From contig BSBM01001920.1 in the NCBI GenBank assembly GCA_027924585.1, positions 77,501 to 141,500 on the forward strand: DNA of 64,000 nt, in the 5' to 3' direction. The notes below the pieces were generated by a model. The model made no database searches and was not told the DNA's origin. It saw only the letters and a list, made by a program, of their open reading frames with translations. A program made the translations under genes and the position numbers. This stretch comes from Larix kaempferi (lineage: Eukaryota; Streptophyta; Pinopsida; Pinales; Pinaceae). Positions 1 to 13,440 of this stretch are shown here, piece by piece. Position 1 is the stretch's first letter, and each line of letters starts with the position of its first letter.

Positions 1-3000
1 AACATTTGTGATATCAGAATTTTTGGCTGTAACAGTGTCTTTGCAACATGTGACCTGTTGTCAACTTAACACCGGTGACTACTGTTTTGTTCATGCATTG
101 ATAATGCGAGTTGAGAAGGTGACGCCTCTAGCGTTGTTTCAATATGATCCTATGCATCGAAGTCCATTGTCCACATAGAGTTTAACTTATGTTACTTGAC
201 GGTGCTTTGATTTTAACTATCTTTACGATGTAAACCTGTAGATGAAGCTCTATTTCAACACCTTAATAATAGAGGTTTATTTTTCATATTGTTACTGTTA
301 ACAATAGTATTGATAGTAATTCTGATGATAGTATATAATGGCAATGTATTTATTGTCTTAAAGGCTTGGTAACATTTCAAGTATTAAATAACGAGGCATT
401 TTCATTTGAAGGTTGACTACCTTGGTACTTATATGAACATAGAAATGTAATATGCCCATGGCATTAATCTATGGCTTGGTATGAATTTATATATATATGA
501 TTGTGCAATAATCATAATATTCTATACATTAGCAAACTTTATATTCTATATAGTGTTATGGTTGTATTTATCATACTAGACCATAGAGAAAGCTCTAGGG
601 TTGAAGTTGACCAACATCTTGTGTAGAGTCATATGCTAATGACATTAACTTATGCCCTGGTTTCAATATAATTGTGCATTAACTTGATTTTTGGCATAGT
701 CCTAATGTTTTTCCCTTACCATGGATAATATTTATAATTAAAATATGTTAAAGTATTATCCACCCTATTAAGTTATGGAATAAACAATAGGTGATGTTGA
801 CTAACTTTTTTTTTATATCATTGTAGTGATTATACATTCCCCATGCTTGGGATTCTCGACGATTCAAATGCAAGGCATGCACTATATGCCAATGATTATA
901 TATCATTTGCTATCTTATACGTTTGACTTATATATGACATGATTTGGAATCGGTGTAAAATGATTTGGATTGCAATTTGAACTATATCATCTCGACCCAT
1001 AATACGTTAATGTATTTGTGTGCTACGTGGTTGAACCTCCTCCATGCGATGGGCGATATATAAGCTTCTAACGAAACCCTACAGGTTATTGTAGCTGCCT
1101 TCGGGCTCGGGTCCTAAGGTTGAAACCCTCCCTGTCTGAGTTTTGCAATGAAGGCACTGTAACAATGTACAGAGTGTGGTGGTTATGGCCTTGAGGTTCC
1201 ATTCGGCAATAGGGTATGTCCTCGGCTCTGGGGATAGCGTCTGCTATAGTTTTATTTCTTCGTAGTCTCGTTGCTCTTTATAAGTTTAAGTCCCAGCTAT
1301 TTACAGTTCGTCACTGTGCTGGTGTGGGTATGAGATAGGGTTTCAGTTATGTCTTTTAGGTTATGAGAGGGTTGATGCCATTGGGCTTTGGGTTTGCTTC
1401 TCGACTGATTCAGCTCCAGTTTGAGGTTTCCGTCTGCAAGGTTTATCTGTCGTGGCCGTCATTGGAAGAGTTTGAGGGTGTTCCTTGCTCTTTCAACCGA
1501 CGAGGGTGATGGGATTTCAGTGTCTGCTCCCACCGGTGGCTTCCAGAATATCCACGGCTACATTGCTCAGGTAATAAATAACCTTATTTCGCAATTTCTG
1601 TTTTGCAAGCAGTGTAGATATACAATTATTTAAAACTCTCGGCATAAACAGTGTATTAACATCTTTCAGTATTGAATGTGCAGGTCACGCGGCTCTGAAG
1701 GTGTACAGGACTTGGTCACCCACGCAGGCTCCTCCGGGTAAGCCTGGTTATCCACGGCTGTCTCTTCCTTTGCTGGTTTTAGTGGTTAGGGTTGTGTTTC
1801 AGGGGCAACTCCTGTGTGTTGAGGTCATTATCGACCGGATGTTTGTAGGTGCGGTCATATGTATGAAGTTGTTTTGTTTGAAATGAATTGGGGTTTGGAA
1901 CCCTGTTAAGTTATGGAAGGCCATTCACGGCCAAGACTTATGAGGCCAGGGTTTCGGTTGTTGTACTTTGTAATGGCTGAGCATGGGGTTTTTAACCTCG
2001 CCATATGATATTTATACTTAATATATATCCTGGGCCTGGTATGGTTGTGTTTATGTTTTGTTAAATTATTAGCATGTGTTTGGAATGTATGGATAGATGT
2101 ATTCTTCAATGCGTACAAATGAATGATAACTCTGTTTATAAATGAAACCATAAGTTATCTCTCTGCGTTTTTATTCTATTGGAAAAGTTAAAATAGAACA
2201 TGGGAAAGTTTAGCGACTGTGCCTGTAATAGTTATAATCATAGGGTTGTTCTGGCGAATTGGGGGTTTTGTTTTGTGTTCAATGCATAAGTATGATATTG
2301 TTAACTCGGTGGTGACTGGGTACGAGTTGTAACAAGTTATTTTGATTCCTGTATAATTATTTAATAAAACTGCGGATAGAAAAATTATATCCTTAGAACT
2401 ATGTATAAACCTACAGTAGGTTTTGTCTGCCATATAAGGCATTCTTTTATTTGTTTTCCGTCTGTCAAGTGAAAGTTGTAAGGCTACGGCCGTGTAGGGT
2501 TTGTGGACTACTCTAAGGGAGAATGTTTAAAATGAAATAAATATTAATACTGTGTAAATATGAAGGTTGGTAACAGCCGATAATGGTTACATTCGTTGAC
2601 AGTTTCTCTGTGTGTTAAATATGTTTGTCTTGTTTGAACAACTCTGTCAACTCTGTAGTTATAACATGGATAACAAATTAATACCCTAGGTTGAAGAGAA
2701 ATAATACTCTACAGTTTCTATGTGTTTGAATTTGACTACTGGGTTAATGAATAAGATTTTAAGGAAGCTTGTAACAATGAAATATTGTTTCAGTCACACC
2801 CTTTAGTTAGTCGATAGCTGTAAATCATATTCTGAGTATAAACAATATAATAATATGAGTTTGTTTATCTGATGGCTCGATACAAGTATGACCTGTAACT
2901 CAAGTTGACTGAAATATGAAACAAATATATGTATAAAGGTATATTATTCTAATAAGAAATATTTCAAAGTAAAAACTAAGATTTATCTATATCTGTTCTT

Positions 3001-4005
3001 ATGACTGTTTAATAGCTATAATTCTGGAATATCTACTGTTTAATATTCTACCTATTATTTAGCTATTAACAGGAATTCTAGAAATACATAAACAGGGTAT
3101 TTGTTAACTGTAACAGTAATAAATGTGTTCTGCATAAGATAAATACTCTTTTTAAATAAAAATAGGAATCTCTATAACATCTGCGTTTCTGAAATTTATA
3201 ACAAAAGGGAGTACAGAGACTGATTTACTGAAGTTGAATACAGTCAAAAACATAGTTGTACTAGTCTATCTCATATGAAAATAAATTAAATCAACAACAG
3301 GAAGAGTGACAGAACCTGTAGCTAAGGTAGACAATAACAGCAATGGGAGGCTGTTCCTCCCTACCAATTCCTGGAGAGTGCCCAGACAGCACTTCTCAGG
3401 ACCCCCGAGCTTGCTCTGGTCTAACTGGCTGGAATCTAGGTACGGCCAATAATTCCCTCAGCCCAAAATAGCTATACTGGAACCAAGTTACTGCAACTTC
3501 CTGCTCAAAACACTTCCTTACTATTTTCCCACTTCCTCAATGGGACTCCTGAATAGCATTCACCTGAATGTATTCTCCCTATAGAACAATTGCTGAACCC
3601 CCCAGCTCAGTTCATTGAGTAGTATTTAAAAGATTGCCTAGGTCTTAGTTGGGCTAACTGTCATTAATGAGCCACCTGCTCAGATTCCACTTTCTTGGGG
3701 AATCATGACCCCAAAATATAGGGAAGTTGCCACCTGCAACTCAGGAAGTGTTTGAGGATGCTGCCACTTGTCTTTTGTCCTTCCACCTAATTCCATCCAC
3801 CAGTTAGACCAGTAACCTCTTTTAACAGCTCTCCCATGCTGTTGTCTCCATAATTTATTTATTAATAATAATTATTCAGATTTTACATTCCATTTCTGGA
3901 GACTCTGCTGAGTCATCCCTTCCTACTTAGCATTTAATTTAACATAATGTTCTCAGGAATATTAAAAATAATTACATTATTTTAATAAAATTGGGGTATG
4001 TGACA
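1..4005 (-). repeat. 3' LTR of the Tekay-like element (window-truncated)
   Basis: Same sequence as 9357-13361. On the minus strand it begins TGTCACATACCCC at 4005 directly after the polypurine tract. The remaining 451 bases, including the CA end, lie left of the window. Small reading frames inside (for example 1421-1633 and 1701-1886) resemble no known protein and are not called as genes. The plus (antisense) strand carries a TATA-like TATATAAG at 1057-1064, a donor-like CAG/GTAATA at 1570, an acceptor-like GTGCAG at 1683 and a second donor-like GTAAGCC at 1738. Confidence 0.95.
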
Positions 4006-4020
4006 TACACACCCCCTTAA
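4006..4020 (-). other. Polypurine tract of the Tekay-like element
   Basis: The minus strand reads TTAAGGGGGTGTGTA immediately before the LTR start TGTCAC. This is the expected position and composition of a plus-strand priming tract. Confidence 0.85.
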
Positions 4021-4045
4021 AATGTAACATCGTCCTCGATGTTAC

Positions 4046-7000
4046 TTATTCTTCTTCTTCAGCTACCTGCTGGAATAGATGGGGATATGCTTCCCGCATC
4101 TTACTTTCCAGCTCCCAGGTAGATTCTTCAGGACTAAGGTGCTTCCATTGCACCTTCACTTGTCCAATTATCCGGTTCCGTAGAGTAATTTCCCTCCTCC
4201 CGAGGATACAATCCGGTTCTACCAGAACTTCCCCTTCTGGTTCTACCTGTACCATGTTCCAATCAATAACATGAGTAGCATCATGAATATACTTTTTCAA
4301 AACAGAGATATGAAAAACATTGTGTACTTTTAAATTTGGCGGTAATGCTAACTGATAAGCAACTTGACCAATTCTGGCTAAAATTTCAAATGGACCACAG
4401 TAACGTGGTGCTAATTTTGCACAACTTCCTAATCTTAGGGAGCTTTTCTTTGGTCTTACCTTGATGAACACATGTTCACCTACCTGGAACTCTTTAGGAG
4501 TTCTTTTCAAATCTGCTTGACTCTTTTGCCGATCCTGGGCAATCTTCAAGTTTTCCTGCACTTGTTTCACAATCTGTTCCATTTCTTTCAATAAATCAGG
4601 TCCTAACACTAATCTATCTACTGGATTACTCCAGGAGATAGGAGTGTTGCATTTTCGTCCATACAAAACCTCAAAAGGACTAAACTTAGCTGATGATTGA
4701 TAGCTGTTATTGTATGCAAATTCAGCTAAGTGTAAATAATCCTCCCACTTACCTGGTTGATCTTTAACATACATCCTTAGCAGATCTTCTAATATTTGAT
4801 TAACTCTTTCCGTTTGTCCGTCAGTCTGAGGATGGAAAGAGGTGCTGAAATTTAAAGTGGTGTTTAATCCTTTGAACAAGGACCTCCAAAAATTTCCTGT
4901 AAATTTAGGATCCCTGTCTGATATAATAACCTTTGGAATACCGTGTAACCGAAAAATCTGTTTTAGAAAGATATCTGCTATGTTTGCAGCCTTGTATGTG
5001 GTTTTAACAGGAATAAAATGTGCTGATTTACTTAATTTGTCTACCACTACCATAATTGAATCATTCTGATGTTGGTTTTTGGGTAAACCCGTAATGAAAT
5101 CCAGGCTAATTATTTCCCATTTCCAGCTAGGAATAGGTAAAGGTTGCAGCAATCCAGCTGGATGTTGATGTTCTGTTTTTACTTGTTGGCAGTCCAAACA
5201 TTTCGCTAAATATTCAGCAGTTTCAGATTTCATGTTAGGCCAAAAATATTCTTTTCTCAACATAGTGATAGTCTTTTGATAGCCAGGGTGCCCGGAGTAA
5301 GGGGTTTTATGTATTTCGTCTAAAATTAACAGCTTAACTGTAGGTGCATTAGGGATATACAGCCTGTCTTTAAACAGCAAAAATCCGTTTTCGTTTAAAT
5401 TATACCCTTTTAGCAAACTTTCTGTGGGCTGTTCTTGGGCTGTAATTTGTAAATGTTGATAATTTTCGTCTAATTTTATCCCTTCAGCCAGCTGTTCATT
5501 TAAATCAGAGGTGTAAGTGCTGCTAGCTGATATAAAATTCAGTTTTGCATTCCTACTCAAGGCATCAGCCACCTTATTCTCCTTCCCTTTTATGTGTTGA
5601 ATTTCAAAATCGTATTCACTTAGGAATGCCAGCCACCTGGCTTGTCTTGCATTTAGATTTGGCTGGTCTAAAAGGTATTTCAGACCTTTATTATCTGTTA
5701 GTAAGGTAAATTTTCTGCCTATTAAGTGGTGTCGCCACATCTTTAAAGCATGAATTACAGCAGCTAATTCTAGGTCATAAGTGGCATAATTCTTTTCATG
5801 GATTTTCAGCTTCCTAGATTCGTAAGCAATGACATGTCCTTCTTGAGTCAGCACTCCGCCTAAGCCATCATTACAAGCGTCGGTACAAACTATGAAATCT
5901 TTATTTGGGTCCGCTATTCTAAGAATAGGTGCAGTTGTCAATAAAGTCTTAAGTTTCTTGAAACTTTCTTCACATTTCGCATTCCAATCAAACTTCTTAC
6001 CTTTCTTCTGCAAAGAAGTGATTGGGTTGGCTATTTTTGAAAAGCCTTCAATAAACCTCCGGTAGTAACCGGTAATTCCCATGAAAGATCTAACGTCCGT
6101 CACATCTTTAGGTACTGGCCATTCTTCAATCGCCCGAATCTTTTCGGGATCCACTGAAATCCCTTCCTTAGTGACTACATGTCCTAAGTACTGGATTTCA
6201 TCTTTGAAGAAGTCACATTTGCTAAATTTCGCAAAAAGTTGTTGTTCTCTTAGTTCTTGTAAAACGATACGTAAGTGTTCCTTGTGCTCCTCCTCGCTCT
6301 TAGAATAGACTAAAATGTCGTCGATAAATACAACCACAAATTTATCTAAGTACTTGTGCATTATGTTGTTCATTAAGCACATGAAAACCGCTGGGGCATT
6401 AGTAAGTCCAAATGGCATTACGACAAATTCGTAATGTCCATACCTGGTTCTAAAGGCTGTTTTGAAAATGTCTTCTTCTTTAATTCTTACCTGATGATAA
6501 CCCGATCTTAGATCGATCTTAGAGAATACCGTAGCGCCACGTAGTTGATCAAACAGATCATCAATACGAGGTAACGGATACCTGTTTTTGATCGTCATCT
6601 TGTTTAGTTGACGATAATCTATGCAAAGTCGCATAGTTCCGTCCTTCTTCTTAACGAAAATCACTGGTGCTCCCCAAGGGGATACACTGGGTCGGATATA
6701 ATTCTTATCTATTAACTCCTTCAACTGAGTTTTCAACTCGTTAAGCTCCAAGATATTCATACGATACGGGGCTTTTGAACTGGGAACAGCACCTGGTACC
6801 AGCTCAATGGTAAAGTCAAGCTCTCTCTTGGGAGGCAATTCTGGAATTTCCTCAGGAAAAACGTCAATAAATTCATTGACGACAGGAATGTTCTCTACTG
6901 TTTTCTGGTTGTTTTCAAATTTATTTGTCTCGTCTGTAATAGTTACAGCATAGGTCTTGCATCCTTTCCTGACTGCTCTTTTAAGTTGTAATGCAGAAAT

Positions 7001-8737
7001 TTGCCTAACTACTGTTTTCCTAGGAATACCCCTAACAGTTACAGGCTGTCCACTACTGTTTATACACCTAAAAGTTTTGTCAAAACAGTTTAAAACGACC
7101 CTATGTTGTTCCAACCAGTCCATTCCGATAAGTATGTCATATGAGCCAAGTGGTAAAACGTTCAGTTTAACTGTAGTTCTAAAATCAGTCATGTTTAAGA
7201 TGCATTCTTTTACATAGCAGTTTACTTTCTTCTTAGCCCCAGTAGCTAATTGTACAGACCAAGAATTATCAAACCTTTCAACAGTCAAATTACATTTTTC
7301 TACCAGCTGAGGTGAAATATAACTAAGACTAGCACCGGGATCTATTAATATAGTTACTGGGGTTTTGTTAATCATACCTCCTACTTCCACCATGGAAGTT
7401 TGGTAGTCAGCCTGGCGGTTTTCCAACGCTGCATTAATTCGGGGCATAGTTCCTGCAAAATCTCCAACTGTCATTTCGTCTTGAACAGTATGAATATTGC
7501 TGACTTGTTTCTTTCTGTTTGGGCAGACTGAAGCATAATGTGGCCCATTACATTCCCAGCACTTGACAGGTTCTTTTCGCTCAAAATTTTTGATGTAGTT
7601 TCCATGGTTATTAGGAGTCTCTTTGCTGTTTTTGTAATTGTTTGAATGGCTGACAGCTCCATTTTTGTTTCCTTGGAAACTTTTACTATTAAAGTGGTTC
7701 CCGTTTTTGCCATTCTTGAAATTTTTATGGGGAACAAATTCCTTTTTCTTGTACTCGATCAGATTGCTGTTCTTTTTGGCTTTCCAACTGGCTATTCCTT
7801 CTTTCTTTTTATTCTGTTCGTAACAGAAGTTTGCCTTGCGCATAGCTTCTTCCAGTGTTTTGGGGTTGTCATATTCAATTCTGTCCTTGATATGATAAGG
7901 CAGGCAACTAAGAAACCGCTGTATTTTTGGTTTCTCTTCGACAAAATATGGTACATAACGCAACAGACTTAAAAATTTACTGTTTAAGTCCTTCATCGTC
8001 ATAGATCCGAGTTTTAGTTCATAAAATTCTTTAGCCCTTTCTTCATAATACTGCTCGGACAGGAATTTCTTCTTGAAATACCTTTTAAAGGTACTCCAAT
8101 TAACTTCTCTTTCTTTGATCCCTTTGACCCTTTTCAGGTCTTGCCACCATATGTCCGCCTTTCCCGAGAGGTTGTAGATGGCCATTCTTGCCTTTAGCTG
8201 ATTTGAGTAGTTATAGATCTGAAAATATTTTCTCATCCCGGATAACCAAGATTCTGCCTCTTCTCCAGTTTCAGTTTCTCCATTGAAAGTTGGGGGCTTT
8301 ATCTTCTTAAACTCCCCGGAAATCTCTTCATAAGGCCTGTACTTTTTCCTTCGGTTGTGCATCTCAGCTTCACTGCTGTCACTGCTAGTGTGATAACTGG
8401 GTTGTCCCTTTCTTTCTTCAGATGAGGAACTGCTATCAGATTTAGTTGGTTTTGTCCTTTTTGACCCTCTTGGATGATTAACTTCTTCTGAGTCAGCTGG
8501 TTTGCTCCTTCCGTCAGTTTGAAATTTTTCTATCAATAGCTGATTTAGCTGTTCCTGAGTCTTTAGAATTCTTTCATTATCCTTCTTAACCGTTTCCATT
8601 TCTGTCCTTAATCCTCTTATAGTCTGCATCAGCTCAGTGGTGTGAGCAATTTCTTCTTCTGCCTCTAGTTCTTTTGACATCTGTCTTGTCCCAGCATTGG
8701 GAGATTCCTCCTCAGCATATTCTCCCAGTTTTTCCAT
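4046..8737 (-). CDS. Gag-Pol polyprotein, Ty3/gypsy chromovirus
   Basis: An uninterrupted 1563-residue frame encodes capsid and all enzymes for reverse transcription and integration. Residues 20-70 look coiled-coil, followed by a serine/acidic stretch and a Gag capsid domain (about 145-330). A CCHC knuckle of form CX2CX3HX4C lies near 393. The protease has LIDPGAS near 465, where many relatives have D-S/T-G. The reverse transcriptase has [10 protein letters not shown] (about 725) and FIDD (about 807). RNase H starts TDACNDG (about 954). Integrase has the HHCC finger (about 1146), then LDF, SDRDPKF and TERVNQ with exact D-35-E spacing, a GPF motif, and a chromodomain-like tail (about 1510-1559). 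The first ATG after the primer site was chosen. No lesion was found, so it may still be functional. Confidence 0.97.
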   Translation of the reverse strand: MEKLGEYAEEESPNAGTRQMSKELEAEEEIAHTTELMQTIRGLRTEMETVKKDNERILKTQEQLNQLLIEKFQTDGRSKPADSEEVNHPRGSKRTKPTKSDSSSSSEERKGQPSYHTSSDSSEAEMHNRRKKYRPYEEISGEFKKIKPPTFNGETETGEEAESWLSGMRKYFQIYNYSNQLKARMAIYNLSGKADIWWQDLKRVKGIKEREVNWSTFKRYFKKKFLSEQYYEERAKEFYELKLGSMTMKDLNSKFLSLLRYVPYFVEEKPKIQRFLSCLPYHIKDRIEYDNPKTLEEAMRKANFCYEQNKKKEGIASWKAKKNSNLIEYKKKEFVPHKNFKNGKNGNHFNSKSFQGNKNGAVSHSNNYKNSKETPNNHGNYIKNFERKEPVKCWECNGPHYASVCPNRKKQVSNIHTVQDEMTVGDFAGTMPRINAALENRQADYQTSMVEVGGMINKTPVTILIDPGASLSYISPQLVEKCNLTVERFDNSWSVQLATGAKKKVNCYVKECILNMTDFRTTVKLNVLPLGSYDILIGMDWLEQHRVVLNCFDKTFRCINSSGQPVTVRGIPRKTVVRQISALQLKRAVRKGCKTYAVTITDETNKFENNQKTVENIPVVNEFIDVFPEEIPELPPKRELDFTIELVPGAVPSSKAPYRMNILELNELKTQLKELIDKNYIRPSVSPWGAPVIFVKKKDGTMRLCIDYRQLNKMTIKNRYPLPRIDDLFDQLRGATVFSKIDLRSGYHQVRIKEEDIFKTAFRTRYGHYEFVVMPFGLTNAPAVFMCLMNNIMHKYLDKFVVVFIDDILVYSKSEEEHKEHLRIVLQELREQQLFAKFSKCDFFKDEIQYLGHVVTKEGISVDPEKIRAIEEWPVPKDVTDVRSFMGITGYYRRFIEGFSKIANPITSLQKKGKKFDWNAKCEESFKKLKTLLTTAPILRIADPNKDFIVCTDACNDGLGGVLTQEGHVIAYESRKLKIHEKNYATYDLELAAVIHALKMWRHHLIGRKFTLLTDNKGLKYLLDQPNLNARQARWLAFLSEYDFEIQHIKGKENKVADALSRNAKLNFISASSTYTSDLNEQLAEGIKLDENYQHLQITAQEQPTESLLKGYNLNENGFLLFKDRLYIPNAPTVKLLILDEIHKTPYSGHPGYQKTITMLRKEYFWPNMKSETAEYLAKCLDCQQVKTEHQHPAGLLQPLPIPSWKWEIISLDFITGLPKNQHQNDSIMVVVDKLSKSAHFIPVKTTYKAANIADIFLKQIFRLHGIPKVIISDRDPKFTGNFWRSLFKGLNTTLNFSTSFHPQTDGQTERVNQILEDLLRMYVKDQPGKWEDYLHLAEFAYNNSYQSSAKFSPFEVLYGRKCNTPISWSNPVDRLVLGPDLLKEMEQIVKQVQENLKIAQDRQKSQADLKRTPKEFQVGEHVFIKVRPKKSSLRLGSCAKLAPRYCGPFEILARIGQVAYQLALPPNLKVHNVFHISVLKKYIHDATHVIDWNMVQVEPEGEVLVEPDCILGRREITLRNRIIGQVKVQWKHLSPEESTWELESKMREAYPHLFQQVAEEEE

Positions 8738-8889
8738 ATCTGTCTGAAATATTCAGAAAAGAAAATTTTTCGGTACTGTACATTAAACCGAAATATATGT
8801 TAGTACTTTATAAATAAAACAAAATCTTCTTTTATGATCGCTGTTTGCGGAAGTTTAGTGGAGTCACATCCAGGCCTAGTGTCTGAACT
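8738..8889 (-). other. Untranslated leader of the Tekay-like element
   Basis: About 150 bases between the primer site and the Gag ATG. It is AT-rich and I see no ORF or other structure in it. Confidence 0.6.
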
Positions 8890-8903
8890 TGGCTCTGATA
8901 CCA
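8890..8903 (-). other. Primer-binding site, initiator tRNA-Met
   Basis: The minus strand reads TGGTATCAGAGCCA two bases inside the 5' LTR. It matches the 3' end of plant initiator tRNA-Met, the usual primer for this clade. Confidence 0.93.
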
Positions 8904-8905
8904 CA

Positions 8906-11900
8906 TGTCAGAACCCGTTAATTCTGAAAAATTTAAAAATTTTTATTCGTAACAATAAATGTTAATTAGGTAGTATTTCTGATATTGTTTTAATTTAAAC
9001 AACTAACATAAACTGTTTAAAGACTCTGTTTTATTAAAACTTTGATTTCGGTGATTGTAATTAATGATTGTTTTGTTTTGAACCGCAAGGGAAGAGCTAG
9101 TCGTAGTTGACTGGCTTACTTAGCTTACGAGCTAATGCATACGTCGTCTTTTGTTTCTCAGGTGCGCCAGTGAAGTAAGGATCACTGTATGTTAAACTTG
9201 GTGAGCATCAATACTCCCTATACTTCAAAACTTAATGATCGTCATGATATTTCTTATTCAGCTAGTATCGTCAAGTGTTTACGAAGATTTACATTGTCTC
9301 AGTTATAATTATGTTTTTATGATTATTATGCTATGTTACTGTTGTAACTAAAATGAAACATTTGTGATATCAGAATTTTTGGCTGTAACAGTGTCTTTGC
9401 AACATGTGACCTGTTGTCAACTTAACACCGGTGACTACTGTTTTGTTCATGCATTGATAATGCGAGTTGAGAAGGTGACGCCTCTAGCGTTGTTTCAATA
9501 TGATCCTATGCATCGAAGTCCATTGTCCACATAGAGTTTAACTTATGTTACTTGACGGTGCTTTGATTTTAACTATCTTTACGATGTAAACCTGTAGATG
9601 AAGCTCTATTTCAACACCTTAATAATAGAGGTTTATTTTTCATATTGTTACTGTTAACAATAGTATTGATAGTAATTCTGATGATAGTATATAATGGCAA
9701 TGTATTTATTGTCTTAAAGGCTTGGTAACATTTCAAGTATTAAATAACGAGGCATTTTCATTTGAAGGTTGACTACCTTGGTACTTATATGAACATAGAA
9801 ATGTAATATGCCCATGGCATTAATCTATGGCTTGGTATGAATTTATATATATATGATTGTGCAATAATCATAATATTCTATACATTAGCAAACTTTATAT
9901 TCTATATAGTGTTATGGTTGTATTTATCATACTAGACCATAGAGAAAGCTCTAGGGTTGAAGTTGACCAACATCTTGTGTAGAGTCATATGCTAATGACA
10001 TTAACTTATGCCCTGGTTTCAATATAATTGTGCATTAACTTGATTTTTGGCATAGTCCTAATGTTTTTCCCTTACCATGGATAATATTTATAATTAAAAT
10101 ATGTTAAAGTATTATCCACCCTATTAAGTTATGGAATAAACAATAGGTGATGTTGACTAACTTTTTTTTTATATCATTGTAGTGATTATACATTCCCCAT
10201 GCTTGGGATTCTCGACGATTCAAATGCAAGGCATGCACTATATGCCAATGATTATATATCATTTGCTATCTTATACGTTTGACTTATATATGACATGATT
10301 TGGAATCGGTGTAAAATGATTTGGATTGCAATTTGAACTATATCATCTCGACCCATAATACGTTAATGTATTTGTGTGCTACGTGGTTGAACCTCCTCCA
10401 TGCGATGGGCGATATATAAGCTTCTAACGAAACCCTACAGGTTATTGTAGCTGCCTTCGGGCTCGGGTCCTAAGGTTGAAACCCTCCCTGTCTGAGTTTT
10501 GCAATGAAGGCACTGTAACAATGTACAGAGTGTGGTGGTTATGGCCTTGAGGTTCCATTCGGCAATAGGGTATGTCCTCGGCTCTGGGGATAGCGTCTGC
10601 TATAGTTTTATTTCTTCGTAGTCTCGTTGCTCTTTATAAGTTTAAGTCCCAGCTATTTACAGTTCGTCACTGTGCTGGTGTGGGTATGAGATAGGGTTTC
10701 AGTTATGTCTTTTAGGTTATGAGAGGGTTGATGCCATTGGGCTTTGGGTTTGCTTCTCGACTGATTCAGCTCCAGTTTGAGGTTTCCGTCTGCAAGGTTT
10801 ATCTGTCGTGGCCGTCATTGGAAGAGTTTGAGGGTGTTCCTTGCTCTTTCAACCGACGAGGGTGATGGGATTTCAGTGTCTGCTCCCACCGGTGGCTTCC
10901 AGAATATCCACGGCTACATTGCTCAGGTAATAAATAACCTTATTTCGCAATTTCTGTTTTGCAAGCAGTGTAGATATACAATTATTTAAAACTCTCGGCA
11001 TAAACAGTGTATTAACATCTTTCAGTATTGAATGTGCAGGTCACGCGGCTCTGAAGGTGTACAGGACTTGGTCACCCACGCAGGCTCCTCCGGGTAAGCC
11101 TGGTTATCCACGGCTGTCTCTTCCTTTGCTGGTTTTAGTGGTTAGGGTTGTGTTTCAGGGGCAACTCCTGTGTGTTGAGGTCATTATCGACCGGATGTTT
11201 GTAGGTGCGGTCATATGTATGAAGTTGTTTTGTTTGAAATGAATTGGGGTTTGGAACCCTGTTAAGTTATGGAAGGCCATTCACGGCCAAGACTTATGAG
11301 GCCAGGGTTTCGGTTGTTGTACTTTGTAATGGCTGAGCATGGGGTTTTTAACCTCGCCATATGATATTTATACTTAATATATATCCTGGGCCTGGTATGG
11401 TTGTGTTTATGTTTTGTTAAATTATTAGCATGTGTTTGGAATGTATGGATAGATGTATTCTTCAATGCGTACAAATGAATGATAACTCTGTTTATAAATG
11501 AAACCATAAGTTATCTCTCTGCGTTTTTATTCTATTGGAAAAGTTAAAATAGAACATGGGAAAGTTTAGCGACTGTGCCTGTAATAGTTATAATCATAGG
11601 GTTGTTCTGGCGAATTGGGGGTTTTGTTTTGTGTTCAATGCATAAGTATGATATTGTTAACTCGGTGGTGACTGGGTACGAGTTGTAACAAGTTATTTTG
11701 ATTCCTGTATAATTATTTAATAAAACTGCGGATAGAAAAATTATATCCTTAGAACTATGTATAAACCTACAGTAGGTTTTGTCTGCCATATAAGGCATTC
11801 TTTTATTTGTTTTCCGTCTGTCAAGTGAAAGTTGTAAGGCTACGGCCGTGTAGGGTTTGTGGACTACTCTAAGGGAGAATGTTTAAAATGAAATAAATAT

Positions 11901-13361
11901 TAATACTGTGTAAATATGAAGGTTGGTAACAGCCGATAATGGTTACATTCGTTGACAGTTTCTCTGTGTGTTAAATATGTTTGTCTTGTTTGAACAACTC
12001 TGTCAACTCTGTAGTTATAACATGGATAACAAATTAATACCCTAGGTTGAAGAGAAATAATACTCTACAGTTTCTATGTGTTTGAATTTGACTACTGGGT
12101 TAATGAATAAGATTTTAAGGAAGCTTGTAACAATGAAATATTGTTTCAGTCACACCCTTTAGTTAGTCGATAGCTGTAAATCATATTCTGAGTATAAACA
12201 ATATAATAATATGAGTTTGTTTATCTGATGGCTCGATACAAGTATGACCTGTAACTCAAGTTGACTGAAATATGAAACAAATATATGTATAAAGGTATAT
12301 TATTCTAATAAGAAATATTTCAAAGTAAAAACTAAGATTTATCTATATCTGTTCTTATGACTGTTTAATAGCTATAATTCTGGAATATCTACTGTTTAAT
12401 ATTCTACCTATTATTTAGCTATTAACAGGAATTCTAGAAATACATAAACAGGGTATTTGTTAACTGTAACAGTAATAAATGTGTTCTGCATAAGATAAAT
12501 ACTCTTTTTAAATAAAAATAGGAATCTCTATAACATCTGCGTTTCTGAAATTTATAACAAAAGGGAGTACAGAGACTGATTTACTGAAGTTGAATACAGT
12601 CAAAAACATAGTTGTACTAGTCTATCTCATATGAAAATAAATTAAATCAACAACAGGAAGAGTGACAGAACCTGTAGCTAAGGTAGACAATAACAGCAAT
12701 GGGAGGCTGTTCCTCCCTACCAATTCCTGGAGAGTGCCCAGACAGCACTTCTCAGGACCCCCGAGCTTGCTCTGGTCTAACTGGCTGGAATCTAGGTACG
12801 GCCAATAATTCCCTCAGCCCAAAATAGCTATACTGGAACCAAGTTACTGCAACTTCCTGCTCAAAACACTTCCTTACTATTTTCCCACTTCCTCAATGGG
12901 ACTCCTGAATAGCATTCACCTGAATGTATTCTCCCTATAGAACAATTGCTGAACCCCCCAGCTCAGTTCATTGAGTAGTATTTAAAAGATTGCCTAGGTC
13001 TTAGTTGGGCTAACTGTCATTAATGAGCCACCTGCTCAGATTCCACTTTCTTGGGGAATCATGACCCCAAAATATAGGGAAGTTGCCACCTGCAACTCAG
13101 GAAGTGTTTGAGGATGCTGCCACTTGTCTTTTGTCCTTCCACCTAATTCCATCCACCAGTTAGACCAGTAACCTCTTTTAACAGCTCTCCCATGCTGTTG
13201 TCTCCATAATTTATTTATTAATAATAATTATTCAGATTTTACATTCCATTTCTGGAGACTCTGCTGAGTCATCCCTTCCTACTTAGCATTTAATTTAACA
13301 TAATGTTCTCAGGAATATTAAAAATAATTACATTATTTTAATAAAATTGGGGTATGTGACA
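8906..13361 (-). repeat. 5' LTR of the Tekay-like element (4456 bp)
   Basis: The complete LTR runs on the minus strand from TGTCACATACCCC at 13361 to GGGTTCTGACA at 8906. At 4456 bp it is nearly as long as the internal region (about 4.9 kb). It has the same antisense TATA-like and splice-like signals as the left copy (TATA-like at 10413-10420, donor at 10927, acceptor at 11039). I did not fix the sense TATA box; candidates lie near 10412 and 10630. No protein gene inside is supported. Confidence 0.95.
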
Positions 13362-13440
13362 GGTAGAGTCTTCTATCTTTGGTGAAGTTCTGAAAGCATG
13401 TGCTAATGACCAAGTGGGAGTCCATAGAAATATTTTGATC

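Larger units (their letters stand above)
1..13361 (-). mobile_element. Young Ty3/gypsy chromovirus (Tekay-like LTR retrotransposon)
   Basis: Nearly complete element in minus orientation. Parts in order are the 5' LTR (8906-13361), a primer-binding site, one Gag-Pol ORF, a polypurine tract and the 3' LTR (1-4005, its first 451 bases lie outside the window). The LTR copies are offset by exactly 9356 bases, and four small reading frames in them give identical translations, so insertion was recent. Lineage rests on tRNA-Met priming, a single Gag-Pol frame, the chromodomain-like integrase tail and the very long LTRs. The right flank reads GGTAG; the matching left target duplication is off-window. 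The element interrupts a Ty1/copia remnant. Confidence 0.96.

Noticed and set aside
1421-2442. Small ORFs in the LTRs (also at 10777-11798)
   Set aside because: They are identical only because the LTRs are identical, show no known protein features, and lie on both strands.
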